Position numbers and translations under genes: made by a program. The notes below the pieces were generated by a model. The model saw only the letters and a program-made list of their open reading frames with translations, ran no database searches and was not told the DNA's origin. A stretch of DNA of 64,000 bases, from contig NW_026622786.1 of NCBI RefSeq assembly GCF_023065955.2, forward strand, positions 41,898,938 through 41,962,937, in the 5' to 3' direction. The first letter of the stretch is position 1; every line of letters begins with the position of its first letter. Below are positions 12,501-22,170 of this stretch, piece by piece. Source of the stretch: Ursus arctos. Taxonomy: Eukaryota; Chordata; Mammalia; Carnivora; Ursidae.

Positions 12501-12631
12501 GGGAGCACCTGGGTGGCTCAGTTGAGCATTGGACTCTTGATTTTGATAAAGGCCTGGTCTCAAGGTCATGAGTTCAAGCCCTGTGTTGGGCTCCATGCTG
12601 GGCATGGAGCCTCCTTTAAAAAAAAAAAAAA
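12501..12631 (+). mobile_element. can-SINE
   Basis: Head 'agcacctgggtggctcag', 'gagttcaagccc', and a short body ending in an A-run at 12618-12634. Lies at the 5' side of the antisense L1. Confidence 0.8.
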
Positions 12632-12962
12632 AAATAGAGAGATGGAGAGAGAAAAGCATGGAACCCAGGATACCTGGGTGGCTCAGTGGGTTAGGCATCA
12701 GCCTTTAGCTCAGGTCATGATCCCAGGGTCCTGATAATCGAGCCCCATGTCAGGCTCTCTGATCAATGGGGAGTCTGTTTCTCCCTCTCCCTCTGACCTT
12801 CCCCCCTGCTTGTGTTCTTGCTCACTCACACTCTCTCAAAAAAAATCTTGTGGGGGGAAGGCATGGAGCCCAACAAAGGGCTCAATCCCAGGACCCTGAG
12901 ATCACAACCTGAGCCAAAATCAAGAATCAGATGCCCAAATGACTGTGCCACCTAGGCGCCCC
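12632..12962 (-). mobile_element. can-SINE, antisense, split by a sense SINE
   Basis: Antisense SINE whose two parts (about 12632-12667 and 12861-12962) are separated by a sense-oriented SINE. Ends with 'cacctaggcgcccc', the antisense SINE head. Confidence 0.75.
12668..12860 (+). mobile_element. can-SINE inserted in an antisense can-SINE
   Basis: Sense SINE bounded by a 12-bp duplication with one mismatch (gcatggaaccca at 12656-12667, gcatggagccca at 12861-12872). Both flanks belong to the same older antisense SINE. Confidence 0.8.
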
Positions 12963-13112
12963 AGGCCTGTGTACTTTTATAGCCCATGCTCCTACGCATC
13001 ACTGCACTGCCTCCCTAACCATGGAATCCTTCCTCCTTACCCTTGTCTGAATCTGTACCACACTGTCCTACTCTAACCTACTGACTTCTAGCCACTACTG
13101 AAAGGATATCAA

Positions 13113-13219
13113 GTACTCACTTCAGCAGCACACACACTAAAATTGGAACCATACAGAAAAGATTAACACAGGCCCTGAACAAGAATGACATACAAACTCT
13201 TGGAATGTTTCATTTTTTT
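13113..13219 (+). pseudogene. RNU6: U6 snRNA pseudogene
   Basis: About 107 nt align by eye with U6 spliceosomal snRNA from its 5' end (gtactcacttcagcagcac, for the functional GTGCTCGCTTCGGCAGCAC) through 'actaaaattggaac', 'agaaaagattaacac', 'aagaatgacatacaaa' to the T-run at the 3' end. Many substitutions are scattered through it: the ACAGAG region reads acagaa, and the AGC-type motif of the intramolecular stem-loop is altered. There is no convincing distal or proximal sequence element upstream. It is a dead retrotransposed copy, not a functional Pol III gene. Confidence 0.88.
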
Positions 13220-13794
13220 CTGCTTCTCTTGGCAAAAATAAACACTGAAAGGGTGAGCCAAAAATTAATGAAAATGATTACTTATAAGGAGTGGGAGAAA
13301 TGAGTAATGGGATAGAGGACTAGGAGAAAGAGTGACAGATCTCTGAATGTCTTTTAATATAGTTTTAACTTTTGAATCATGTTAATATTTTATGTATTCA
13401 GAAAAAATTAAAACAAGGATAAGGGGGGAAACTCAAACTCAATTCAAAAAGAAGCAAATGGATTCAACAGTATTTCAAATAAATAACAATCACCTAGTGG
13501 GGAAAGGGGCAGGAAAGAACCTATTCCAAGTAACCTCTGAATAGAATACTTTGTTTATATATATATATATACATTTAGCTTAAAGAGGATATTAGGCAAC
13601 TGATAAAATAATTTTGTCCATACTGTAGTTTTATCAATATTAGATTTTCTGAATTTCACAACTGTACTACAGTTATATAGAGAAGAACCCTGTGCTTAGT
13701 AACTACATTCTGAAATAGTAAGAGTTAATGGGCATAATACACACAATCCACTTTTTCAAATTGTTTAGAAAAATTATATGTATTTGTATTTGTA

Positions 13795-13796
<2 letters not shown>
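13220..13796. repeat. possible old L1 3' tails
   Basis: Two blocks (about 13260-13420 and 13690-13796) carry A-rich stretches like 'ttttaacttttgaatcatg' that resemble old L1 3' ends in sense. Too degraded for firm boundaries or strand. Confidence 0.3.

Positions 13797-13849
<53 letters not shown>
13797..13849. repeat. (TG)n followed by (GA)n microsatellite
   Basis: About 21 TG units (13797-13838) pass directly into about six GA units. Lies in intron 2. Confidence 0.97.
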
Positions 13850-13959
13850 ACAAAATAGCAAATGTAGCAAATGGTAAAAATTAGAGAAATGGGTAAAGGG
13901 TATTCTGGAAGTCCTCTGTATTATTACAATCTTTCAGTAAGTTTTAAATAACCCCCCCT

Positions 13960-14525
13960 CAATTTTTAAAAAGTCTTATTAACCATGAACACAGCAGGAT
14001 ATTCATTTCTCTAAGTTGAATTATATGTCAGTAGTTGGCTTATGCTCCACTTCCTCTTTGCCATCATGTTCTGTCTCCACAGGACCAGCAATGAATACAG
14101 AAGCAGGCACATGTTCAAGGAGGCATTAAAAAAATAAAGAACACAAGCTCTGAACATCAGAGGTTAAGATCTAAAAAATCCACACGTGCTTGCAAAACTT
14201 CTAAGCCCTTCCCTGCTGACATTAGAAAGGCATTGCTGCATGTGCCTCATGTCCTAAGCTTCCCCCAGATAATCCCACATGACTTTCCCAACTCACGATT
14301 TTCCATTTGATCACCCACTCAACCTTCAGCACAGTCGTATCTTTTGCAGAGCTAAAAATAGCCATTCTATCAAATGGGAAGTTAAATAAAGTACTATTTA
14401 CAGTTAAGAGGATAGCTTCCCTAAGACTTTTTTTTTTTTTAATGATGACAATGCATCAACAAAGATCTGGACAAAATAAAAACATGAAACATGTTCTGTT
14501 TATGAAATTTACAACTAATTCTTCA
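13960..14525. other. intron 2, no recognised feature
   Basis: Apparently unique intronic sequence. No exon or repeat recognised. Confidence 0.45.
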
Positions 14526-14529
14526 TGAA

Positions 14530-15035
14530 GTAGATAGGAATGTCAGCTCTGAAGTCAGATCTCTTGAATTCAAATCCTGAGTTTTTCAGCTATGTAACAT
14601 TGAAGCAAGCTACTTAACCTCCCTGATCCTGTTTCTACATCTTTAAAATAGAGGTTAATAATACTGCCTACCCACAGGTGAATCTCCCAGATATCATGTT
14701 GAACTAAAGAAGCCAGAAACAATAGAGTACATGATTCTACTCAATGAAACTCAAGAACAAGCAAAACTATGGTGATAAGGGTCAGAATAGTGGCTACCTT
14801 TGTGGGGGAAGCAGGTTGAGAAGAGTTACAAGAGAGATTTCTGGGTGGTAGAAATTAAGTTTCCCTTGATCTGGGTGGTGGTTACACAGGTATGAGTACA
14901 ATAAGCTATACATTAAAAATTTGTTGTCATCAACAAGAAAAAACCGTATCAAATTGAATTGTGAGGATTGGTGAGAAAAGATATGTAAAGTACCTAGTAA
15001 ATAAGCATTCAGTGTAAGTCAGCTGTTACACAATT
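14530..15035 (+). repeat. MIR split by an older L1
   Basis: The first part (14530-14690) has 'ctacttaacctccctgatcc' and the following A-rich core. The second part (about 14960-15035) has 'gtgaggattggtgag', 'gtaaagtacctag' and 'taaataagcattcagt', the natural continuation of MIR. The intervening L1 fragment dates after the MIR. Confidence 0.65.
14693..14935 (+). repeat. old L1 3' end inside MIR
   Basis: Contains 'atggtgataagggtcagaat' and 'ttgatctgggtggtggttac', classic 3' UTR blocks of old mammalian L1 families, and ends in A-rich sequence. Divergence is high. Confidence 0.65.
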
Positions 15036-15064
15036 ACTTAATAGAAGTGTTTATGAGATGGGTC

Positions 15065-15230
15065 TGGGCACTTGGGTGGCTCAGTCAGTTAAGTATCTGC
15101 CTTCAGCTCAGGTCATGATCCCAGGGTCCTGGGATCAGGCTCCCTGCTCAGCAGAGAGTCTCCTTCTCCCTCTGCCCCTCCCCACCTCCCTCTTGTGTTG
15201 CACCCCCCCCCCATGCTCTCTAATAAAATC

Positions 15231-15238
<8 letters not shown>
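15065..15238 (+). mobile_element. can-SINE
   Basis: Head 'gggcacttgggtggctcag', 'atcccagggtcctggg', a C-rich body and the AATAAAATC tail. A (GA)n run follows the tail at 15241-15263. Confidence 0.88.
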
Positions 15239-15263
<25 letters not shown>

Positions 15264-15448
15264 TGAGCCTACTTTTCTTTTTACCACTCCTTAGTTCTTA
15301 GTTTTTCATACTATTTCAAACTTCCTTCTCTCATCTTTGCAGCTCTATATTGCTCTCTTTGTATCTAAATAAAAGAATTATATAGTTTAGAAAATGTTGG
15401 AAAACATTTTTTAAGAAGTAAATAAGTTGTCAAAAATGTGTACACTTG

Positions 15449-15545
15449 GGGTGCCTGGCTGGCTCAGTTGGTAGAGCATGTAACTCTTGATCTCAGGGTT
15501 GTGAGTTCAAGCCCCACACTGGGCATAGAGATTACTTTTTTAAAA
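15449..15545 (+). repeat. short old can-SINE
   Basis: 'ggggtgcctggctggctcag', 'gttgtgagttcaagcccc' and 'gattac' then T/A-rich end. Short class. Confidence 0.85.
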
Positions 15546-15547
15546 AT

Positions 15548-15548
<1 letters not shown>

Positions 15549-15578
<30 letters not shown>
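15549..15578. repeat. (CA)n microsatellite in SINE tail
   Basis: About 15 CA units directly after the tail of the short SINE, a common place for microsatellites to arise. Confidence 0.95.
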
Positions 15579-15916
15579 TTACTTGGAAAAAACCCTAAAA
15601 AAATCAATGGAAATCAATATGGAAGTCATCAGATATTAATGAGCTACAGACCTACAACAGCTCATATGGATGAGTGGGCACTAGGGCCACGCTTTCCTTT
15701 TCAGTAAGTTCTAAATTCTAGAGGAAGTTTAAACTGAAAGAAAGAAATGCAAGGAAAGGGTAAACAAAACATGAGGTCTTTGAAACACGTTTTTAAATGA
15801 AACCTTATCAAACCATCCCTGCTAAGCCAGCTTTCACTCTGAAGATTTCTTTAACCCGGTAGATTTTCTTAAATATTATCCTCAGTTAGGTCACATAGTT
15901 ATTTTTTAAGACTTAC

Positions 15917-16102
15917 CTTTATAAAAGCATAGCCAGTACCATTATCTGTAATGGTGAGACCAAGTGAATCCTCAGATTTATACACATTCACTTCTTTTTG
16001 GATCCCTTTCACATGGGCAAATATGAAATCTTCAAGACCTACATATGATCCTAAGAGTCTTCCCATATCAACTTTAGGCGTGTTTAAAGTACAATATAAG
16101 AT
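15917..16102 (-). CDS. GIPC2: GIPC2 exon 2 (end of GH1 region, start of PDZ)
   Basis: Second coding exon of GIPC2, 186 nt or 62 codons, phase 0 at both ends. The acceptor reads TTTCTTACAG|ATC and the donor AAG|GTAAGT on the minus strand. The peptide starts [20 protein letters not shown] and passes through [20 protein letters not shown] to [20 protein letters not shown]. It covers protein residues 81-142. The N-terminal part completes the GIPC homology 1 region. SLGLT at residues 126-130 is the carboxylate-binding loop of the PDZ domain, the site that accepts receptor C-termini. No frameshift or stop is present. It joins exon 1 (ending SESE) and exon 3 (starting RIKDG) seamlessly, giving AFIK-RIKDG, as in other GIPC proteins. 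Confidence 0.95.
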
Positions 16103-16239
16103 CTGTAAGAAAGAAAGAAAGATATTAGCTCAGTTTCCATTAGGAAACATTCTGGTCATTAGTTTATTTAATATTTGAGCGAAATAGTCCTCAATTTATG
16201 ATCTAAGAAATTACATCTTTAACCTCAGGTAATATATAT

Positions 16240-16445
16240 TGAGTAGTTCCTGTAGGCAAGGCTGTGTACTAAACAATTTACAGCCATGATCTCATTTAAT
16301 CCTCACAATGACTTCATAAATACATTATCACCTGCAAATTATAGATGAGGAATTTTAGGCTAAAAAAGTAACTTGGCTAAGGTCACAGAGCCTATATTTG
16401 TCAAGAGCAAGATTCTGAGTTCAGATCATACCAACTTTGAAGTGA
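16240..16445 (-). repeat. MIR, antisense
   Basis: Clear antisense MIR core: 'atctcatttaatcctcacaa', 'atagatgaggaa', 'aacttggctaaggtcacag'. Lies in intron 1 close to exon 2. Confidence 0.8.
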
Positions 16446-16620
16446 TTTAAACACCTACATTACCTGCCATTTACAATGCTAAAACCAAAAGTTGTGTTCC
16501 CAAAGGAAGGCCATGATATATGTACCACAATGAAATTATAGGCAAGACTATTTTTGAAAACTGGTGATTTTTTTTTAAATGAGGGAAGTTATTCATCTTA
16601 CATTATAGTGCTTGAGAAAA

Positions 16621-16643
16621 TGAATGAATGAATGAATGAATGA
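16621..16643. repeat. (TGAA)n microsatellite
   Basis: Just under six TGAA units. Confidence 0.95.
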
Positions 16644-16794
16644 GGTTCTAAGATGAAGAGGTCTAAAACAGACCTTAAAGACCACTAATCCAATCCCTTA
16701 ATTCTCAAAATAAAGGAACTGAGGTACGGAGAGATTAATGCAATTTGGTCAAATTCACATGATGGTAGAAACAGCATGAAAAACTGGGATAATA

Positions 16795-16994
16795 GGGGCG
16801 CCTGGGTGGCACAGCGGTTGGGCGTCTGCCTTCGGCTCAGGGCGTGATCCCAGCGTTATGGGATCGAGCCCCACATCAGGCTCCTCCGCTATGAGCCTGC
16901 TTCTTCCTCTCCCACTCCCCCTGCTTGTGTTCCCTCTCTCGCTGGCTGTCTCTATCTCTGTCGAATAAATAAATAAAATCTTTAAAAAAAAAAC
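16795..16994 (+). mobile_element. SINEC_Ame-type can-SINE, young
   Basis: Near-consensus copy with a perfect 16-bp duplication (aaaaactgggataata at 16779-16794 and 16995-17010). Confidence 0.95.
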
Positions 16995-17010
16995 AAAAAC
17001 TGGGATAATA

Positions 17011-18130
17011 AAAAGTTGTGTAGAGATTTTTAAAGAGACTTATGTTCCCCACATCTTTATTGAACCTCATTTTCCTTCAAAAATAGGGTTCATTTTACTA
17101 AAATCTGTAGGGCAGCTCTTAAAGTTTGTCTACCATGATTTTCGTAATTTCTGGGGCCCAAATACAAAATTACAGAACAGAAGGAGAAAGAGGGTTGAAA
17201 ACACATCACTGGTTCAAAAATTAAGTTCAACAAACATTTCTTGAGTACGTATGTCCCAAAGAAAAACATTTAATATGGTTATTTCATACCAAAATGGCTA
17301 ACGGAAAATTTTTTCACTCTTTTCTATTGTCAAGTAATTTTGCCACAGATGTTGCCAGCCCTTCCTCCAAACCTGAGCCTTGCTTCAGTCCTCTCTTTCA
17401 ACACTCTCCCTATATCCCTGGGTTTCACACCATTCCTGATTCCCACTGGAACTTAAGCCTTAACACATCCATAAGCCTCATGAAGTTCAGAAATGGTGCA
17501 ACTACTACTTATTAAATGGCTCTTTAAGCCATACCAGAATGTGTTGGAATTGGAAGAGCTCTCTCTGTTACACAGCTAAAAGGTCCAGCGTGGTCAGTAA
17601 AACTGATCAAATCTCAGAAGTGTATGAAAAGAGCTAGTGATGAGGACAAGAGGCAACTGGGTATCAAAGAATAAAGGCTTACAAAGAAAAACCACTGTTT
17701 CCACCCTTTCCCTTTTTCATCCTTGGTGAGCTGTGCTAACTGGTGGATCTTTGATTTAACCCTTTGTGTTCCTAAGCAGGGCATAATATACTTGGTTTTC
17801 TAAGTTTTTGCAAATACGCTAGTGTAAAAATTGTATGAATCACAGGAGAAATGTCCTTTAAGAATGGCTCCTATTCCTTATTCTAACTGTGAAATCAATG
17901 GTATAATTAGTCCACTGACAAAAATCACTAACAGTGTGGGTAGAGGAGCAAGGGAATATGCATAGTAAACAGCTTTTCTTATTTCCTTTCTCAAAAATTT
18001 GATGGGAAGTAGAAGAAAGTTTTGTTTTTTATTGTTCTAAACAGTGAATCTGTTAATGTGTTCACAGTGGATCCCAAACACCATTAATATAAAAGCCACT
18101 TAGGAAATAAAACATTAACACATAATGATG
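17011..18130. other. intron 1, no recognised feature
   Basis: No clear repeat or exon. 17290-17520 is pyrimidine-rich and could be a faint L2 trace. Confidence 0.4.
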
Positions 18131-18131
18131 A

Positions 18132-18338
18132 GGGGCCCCTGGGTAGGTCAGTCAGTTAAACATCGATCGGCCTTTGGCTCAGGTCATGATCCCAGGGTCT
18201 TGGGATTGAGCCATCCCCCCTACCCCCAATCGGGCTCCCTGCTCAGTGGGGAGTCTGCTTCTCCCTCTCCCTCTGCCCTCCCCCTTCTCCCTCCCACCCT
18301 CTCTCAAATAAATAAAATCTTAAAAAAAAAAAAAAAAA
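18132..18338 (+). mobile_element. can-SINE
   Basis: Full-length copy with a C-rich body, AATAAATAAAATC tail and A-run. An imperfect duplication is present (cacataatgatga before, cacataacgatga after). Confidence 0.88.
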
Positions 18339-19399
18339 ACCCACATAACGATGATGTAACAGGGCAGGAGAAAAGCCCCAAAAAGAAAATCCCACGCAAA
18401 GCAGACTTCTAGTTACTAAGCTGTTTCCTTTCTTTCAATTTTTCACATTTCACTGCAGACCAAATATTAGACTTCCTGTAGGTATGACCCTTTTTCATTC
18501 TGCTTCCTCCCCTGCAGAATAATGTTCCATTCCAGACAGCCAAAAGTTTGCAGGGAAGGTATCTTTTTTTTTTTTCTGGAAGGAGTGGAGCCAGCTACAT
18601 CCTTCACAGAATGGAGCTCTACAGGAAGCTGTGCTGAAAACCTGCAGCCCTCTGCAACAGCAAGTAACTAAAACTCCCTGACTTCAGGTCAGATCTCTAC
18701 AGGAGAATAAAAACCTAACACTCCTAGGATCTCAACATACAACTATCAGCAAATATATCTGTAAGATGTGGAAAAGGGGCTAGAAATTCAAACACATCCT
18801 CACTGAAAAATAAGGAAGTGATATATGCTTTCTGAAAGCTGCAAAATTCTTGCTCAGTCATCCACCCACCAATTATCTATTAAATATCTGCTTTTTGCCA
18901 GGTTCTGTGCTGCACACTGTGTATGCAAAAATGGACAGTCCCTATACAACAAGGAAATCCCAAGCTCATACACTGCCCTGAGGTACAGTAAGGCAACATG
19001 AGTCAACTGGAAGAGATCAAAAGCCATGACTATTTAAACCAAAACGAACCTCAAATACATATCTTGAGCTTTCCTACCTTCATTCACACATTTCCCCTCA
19101 ATCCAAAATCTAAAATGCCTGCCCACCCATTCCACCCCTATGTCCTTGCCTATCGAGACTATGCTCAAATGTGACTGCCCAGGTGGAATCAATCTTTCCA
19201 CTTTACTCACATAGTTGAAATCTAGTACCTCATTCAACTGTCTGAGTCACCTTGCCTTGAAGTCCTCTTGGTGTAACACATCGTCATTCTCCCCCTAAGA
19301 GGAGATCTTGTTCTCTTTCTCCTACAATGGCTAACAAGCACCCCGTTCAGTTTGTATCTCAGTGGCATTGACAACATATGTTCACTTACCTCATTTGAT
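18339..19399. other. intron 1, no recognised feature
   Basis: Apparently unique sequence. 19070-19340 is pyrimidine-rich and may contain an L2 trace, but I cannot support it. Confidence 0.4.
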
Positions 19400-19500
19400 A
19401 CAATATACATGTACACCAGGTTTTATTATCCTCATTTTGCAGATGAGAAAAATTATGACTTTATCCAATTAACACAGCTAATAAATGTTTACTGTTAGGG
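19400..19500 (-). repeat. MIR fragment, antisense
   Basis: 'attatcctcattttgcagat' followed by 'gagaaaa' and 'cacagctaataaatg' mark the antisense MIR core. Confidence 0.7.
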
Positions 19501-19802
19501 TGGGAAAAAATGATGCACTGTTCAGGTCATATCCGTGTTCCTTTAAGAAATACTTGCTTCCACTGTAAGTATACTAGATAAAGACAGTAAGACATAGTAT
19601 TTAACATTTTCTATACCTTCTCGTGAACAAACTAAACTAAATCAAAGGAAAGTAAGCTCATGGCAAGGAATCATATGTTATAAGGTGAGTAATCCAGTAG
19701 ATAAAAACTTTCTCATGTTTTTTACTGTAAAATGAAATCCTCAATGTCTTCTGAGGTATCCATATTTAGTGTTTTACTACCTTTGTCCATTTTTTATAAG
19801 AT

Positions 19803-19815
19803 AAATGGAATATTC
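19803..19815. repeat. target-site duplication, left copy
   Basis: aaatggaatattc here matches aaatggaatactc at 20759-20771 at 12 of 13 positions. The pair brackets both the UBE2C copy and the L1 piece. Confidence 0.8.
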
Positions 19816-20571
19816 TAGTTGCAGTTGTGCTTTCCAAGTTCCTGTCTCCCTGACCAGACACCACATTGCCTCCCAGAAGTGCCACCCAACTGCCACCAGC
19901 CGCCACCACCCACAAAGGAATGGAGCCCAGTGGGGGTGCTCTGCAGGGACCCATGGGCAAGAGGCTACATCGGAAGCTGATGACCCTTATGACCTTTTCT
20001 CTGCCTTCCGTGAATGAGACCTTTTCAAATGGGTGGGGACCTTCCGTGGAGCAGCTGGCCCAGTATACGAAGCCCTGAGGTGTACACTCTCCCTGGAGTT
20101 CGCCAGTGGCTACCCTTACAGTGCACCCACACGGTGAAGTTCCTCACACCCTGCTCCCACCCCAGCGTGGACAGGTGGGTAACATCTGCCTGGACATCCT
20201 GAAGCACAAGTGGTCTATCCTGTATGATGTCAGGACCATCCTGCTGTCCATCCAGAGCCCGCAAGGGGAACCCAACATTGATAGCCCTACACACATGCTG
20301 CCGAGCTCTGGAAAAACCCCACTGCCTTTAACAAGTATCTGCAAGAAACCTACTCAAGGCAGGTCTCCAGCTAAGATCCCTGACTGTCTAGCCTCTCTCC
20401 TTGTGCTGCCTTTTTGTTTTTTCCTTAGATGGTCTGTCCTTTCCTTCGTTTCTATAGAGGAGTCTGCATCTTAAGCTGTGCTGTCATTTTTGTTTTGTTT
20501 TTTAAATTAAGGCCTTAAGATTGAGCCCTTGAGACAAATCTATTAAATACATTCGGTTTAAAGAAAAAAAA
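19816..20571 (+). pseudogene. UBE2C: UBE2C processed pseudogene
   Basis: Intronless copy of the mRNA for UBE2C, the E2 ubiquitin-conjugating enzyme of the anaphase-promoting complex. It begins with 5' UTR-like sequence (agttcctgtctccctg). The start codon is changed to ATT at 19865, followed by codons for ASQ. Recognisable pieces come from different frames: GMEPSGGALQGPMGKRL, then VKFLTPC, then [13 protein letters not shown] with the catalytic-cysteine motif, then [13 protein letters not shown] and GEPNIDSP. Frameshifts between these blocks, the lost start and the lost stop show it is not translated as an E2. The 3' UTR matches too (ttccttagatggtctgtcc; ttttaaattaaggcc) and ends in a poly-A run near 20560-20571. 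It lies in GIPC2 intron 1, antisense to the gene. Confidence 0.93.
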
Positions 20572-20758
20572 AGGGTAAACAGAAGGGGGAATGAACTATG
20601 AGAGACTATGGACTCTGGGAAACAAACTGAGGGCACGTATTGCATGGAGCACTGGATGTTATACGCAAGTAATGAATCATGGAACTTTACATCGAAAACT
20701 AGGGATGTACTGTATGGTGACTAACATAATATAATAAAAAAAATAAAAGAAAAAAAAG
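20572..20758 (+). mobile_element. L1 3' end fused to the UBE2C copy
   Basis: Starts with 'cagaagggggaatgaac' and runs through 'gactatggactctggg', 'catggagcactggatgttat' and 'tactgtatggtgactaac' to an AATAAAAA tail. This is the same 3' UTR as the L1 at 28874-29409. About 60 bp present in that copy are missing here, between two 'gagggc' motifs. No duplication separates it from the UBE2C poly-A, and the outer duplication closes after its tail. Confidence 0.85.
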
Positions 20759-20771
20759 AAATGGAATACTC

Positions 20772-21216
20772 ATGACTACTCCATTTTCTAAAGCAGCACT
20801 GCCCAACAAACATGTAAAAAGCCACATAATAGTTGCATTAACAAAAGTAAAAATAGATGTTAATTTATTCAATTTATGTAATCCACATATTCAATACATT
20901 GTTTCAAACATATAATATAAAAATTGAGACAGTTTACATTTTTGAAATTTTTAAGATCTTACTCAATTTGAACTAGCCAGAGTGTCCAGTATCTATATTT
21001 TGCTACTAGCTACTATACGGGGCAGCTCAGTTCTAGAATATCCTGTCTTTATCAATTTTATACTTTGTATTTTTCCCATCTCCATATATCTGCACATGGC
21101 ATTTCCTTGGCCAAAATGCCGTAGCTAAAACCCAACTTCTAAACCCAGTCTATGTCAAAATCTTCCCCATCCAATGAAGTCTATCACATTTTCAAATATC
21201 CTTATCCTAGGCTAAC
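20772..21216. other. intron 1, no recognised feature
   Basis: AT-rich sequence, nothing recognised. Confidence 0.4.
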
Positions 21217-21300
21217 TTTTTTTTTTTTTTTTTTTAAGATTTTGAAGTAATCTCTACACTCAATGTGGGGCTCAAACTCATGACCCCAAGATCAACATCC
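21217..21300 (-). repeat. short old can-SINE, antisense
   Basis: T-run, 'agtaatctctacactcaatg', 'tggggctcaaactcatgacc': the antisense of a short SINE, truncated at its head. Confidence 0.8.
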
Positions 21301-21611
21301 TGTCTGATACAGTCCTCTCCCAGAATATTTATTTACACAAGCAAATAATTTCACCAACCCATTCTAGACTAGATTTTGTTGTTTTCAACTAAATTCCTAA
21401 TAGAATCATTATAGTATCTTTAGAATTCTTCAGTTTAATAGTATAACTTTCTACTACTATCTCATTTTATCCTTAAACTCAGTAAGGTTGATGGTGAATT
21501 GACGTACTACATCCATCCTTATCGTAATTTCATATCCTATTCCCCCTATCAAAAATTTCAAGCACAGAAAAGTGGCTCCCCCTTCCAACAAAAAAAATTA
21601 AAAAGGCGGGA

Positions 21612-21952
21612 AGGGCATGCCTGGGTGGCTCAGTTGGTTAAGTGTCTGACTCTTGATTTTGGCTCAGATCATGATCTCAGGGTTGTGAGACAGGGCTCCA
21701 TGCTGGGTGTGGAACCTGCTTAAAACTCTCTCTCCCTGGGGCACCTGGGTGGCTCAGTCGTTAAGCTCTGCCTTCAGCTCAGGTCATGACCCCAGGGTCC
21801 TGGGATCCAGCCCCTCATCAGGCGCTCTGCTCAGTGGGAAGCCGGCTTCTCCCTCTCTGACTCCCCCTGCTTGTGTTCCCTCTCTGTCAAATAAATAAAA
21901 TCCTTAAAAAAATAATAAGGATTGTCTCTCCCTCTGCCCCTCCCCACCCCCA

Positions 21953-21955
<3 letters not shown>
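21612..21955 (+). mobile_element. can-SINE split by another SINE
   Basis: Head at 21612 ('ggcatgcctgggtggctcag'), body broken at about 21737 by a second SINE, then its pyrimidine-rich 3' part resumes at about 21917 ('attgtctctccctctgcccc'). Confidence 0.8.
21738..21916 (+). mobile_element. can-SINE inserted in a can-SINE
   Basis: Complete SINE from 'ggggcacctgggtggctcag' to an AATAAATAAAATC tail. It sits inside the pyrimidine-rich body of the older same-strand SINE. Confidence 0.88.
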
Positions 21956-21993
<38 letters not shown>

Positions 21994-22010
21994 TGCGCGC
22001 ACACACACGC
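21956..22010. repeat. alternating purine-pyrimidine tract, (TG)n-(GC)-(CA)n
   Basis: 55 bp of uninterrupted alternation: a TG run, a central gcgcgtgcgcgc, then a CA run. The two arms can pair with each other. Confidence 0.95.
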
Positions 22011-22052
22011 TCTCAAAACAAACCACCAATGGATTAAGAGGGAAGATACTTG

Positions 22053-22170
22053 GGGTGACTGGCTGGCTCAGTCAGAAAAAGCATGCAACTCCTGATCTCA
22101 GGGTCATGAGTTTGAGCCCCACATTAGATGTAGAGATTTTTTTTTAATAAACTTAAAAAAAAAAAAAAAA
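22053..22170 (+). repeat. short old can-SINE
   Basis: 'ggggtgactggctggctcag', 'gggtcatgagtttgagcccc', then 'gtagagatt' and a T/A-rich end with an A-run. Confidence 0.85.

Noticed and set aside
13097..13252. actgaaagg repeats as the target duplication of the U6 copy
   Set aside because: Unexplained bases lie between the repeats and U6 at both ends and no A-tail is present, so chance is as likely.
20106..20474. 122-codon frame with an E2 active-site motif as a functional gene
   Set aside because: It is one frame of the broken UBE2C retrocopy. Start and stop are lost and other blocks lie in other frames.
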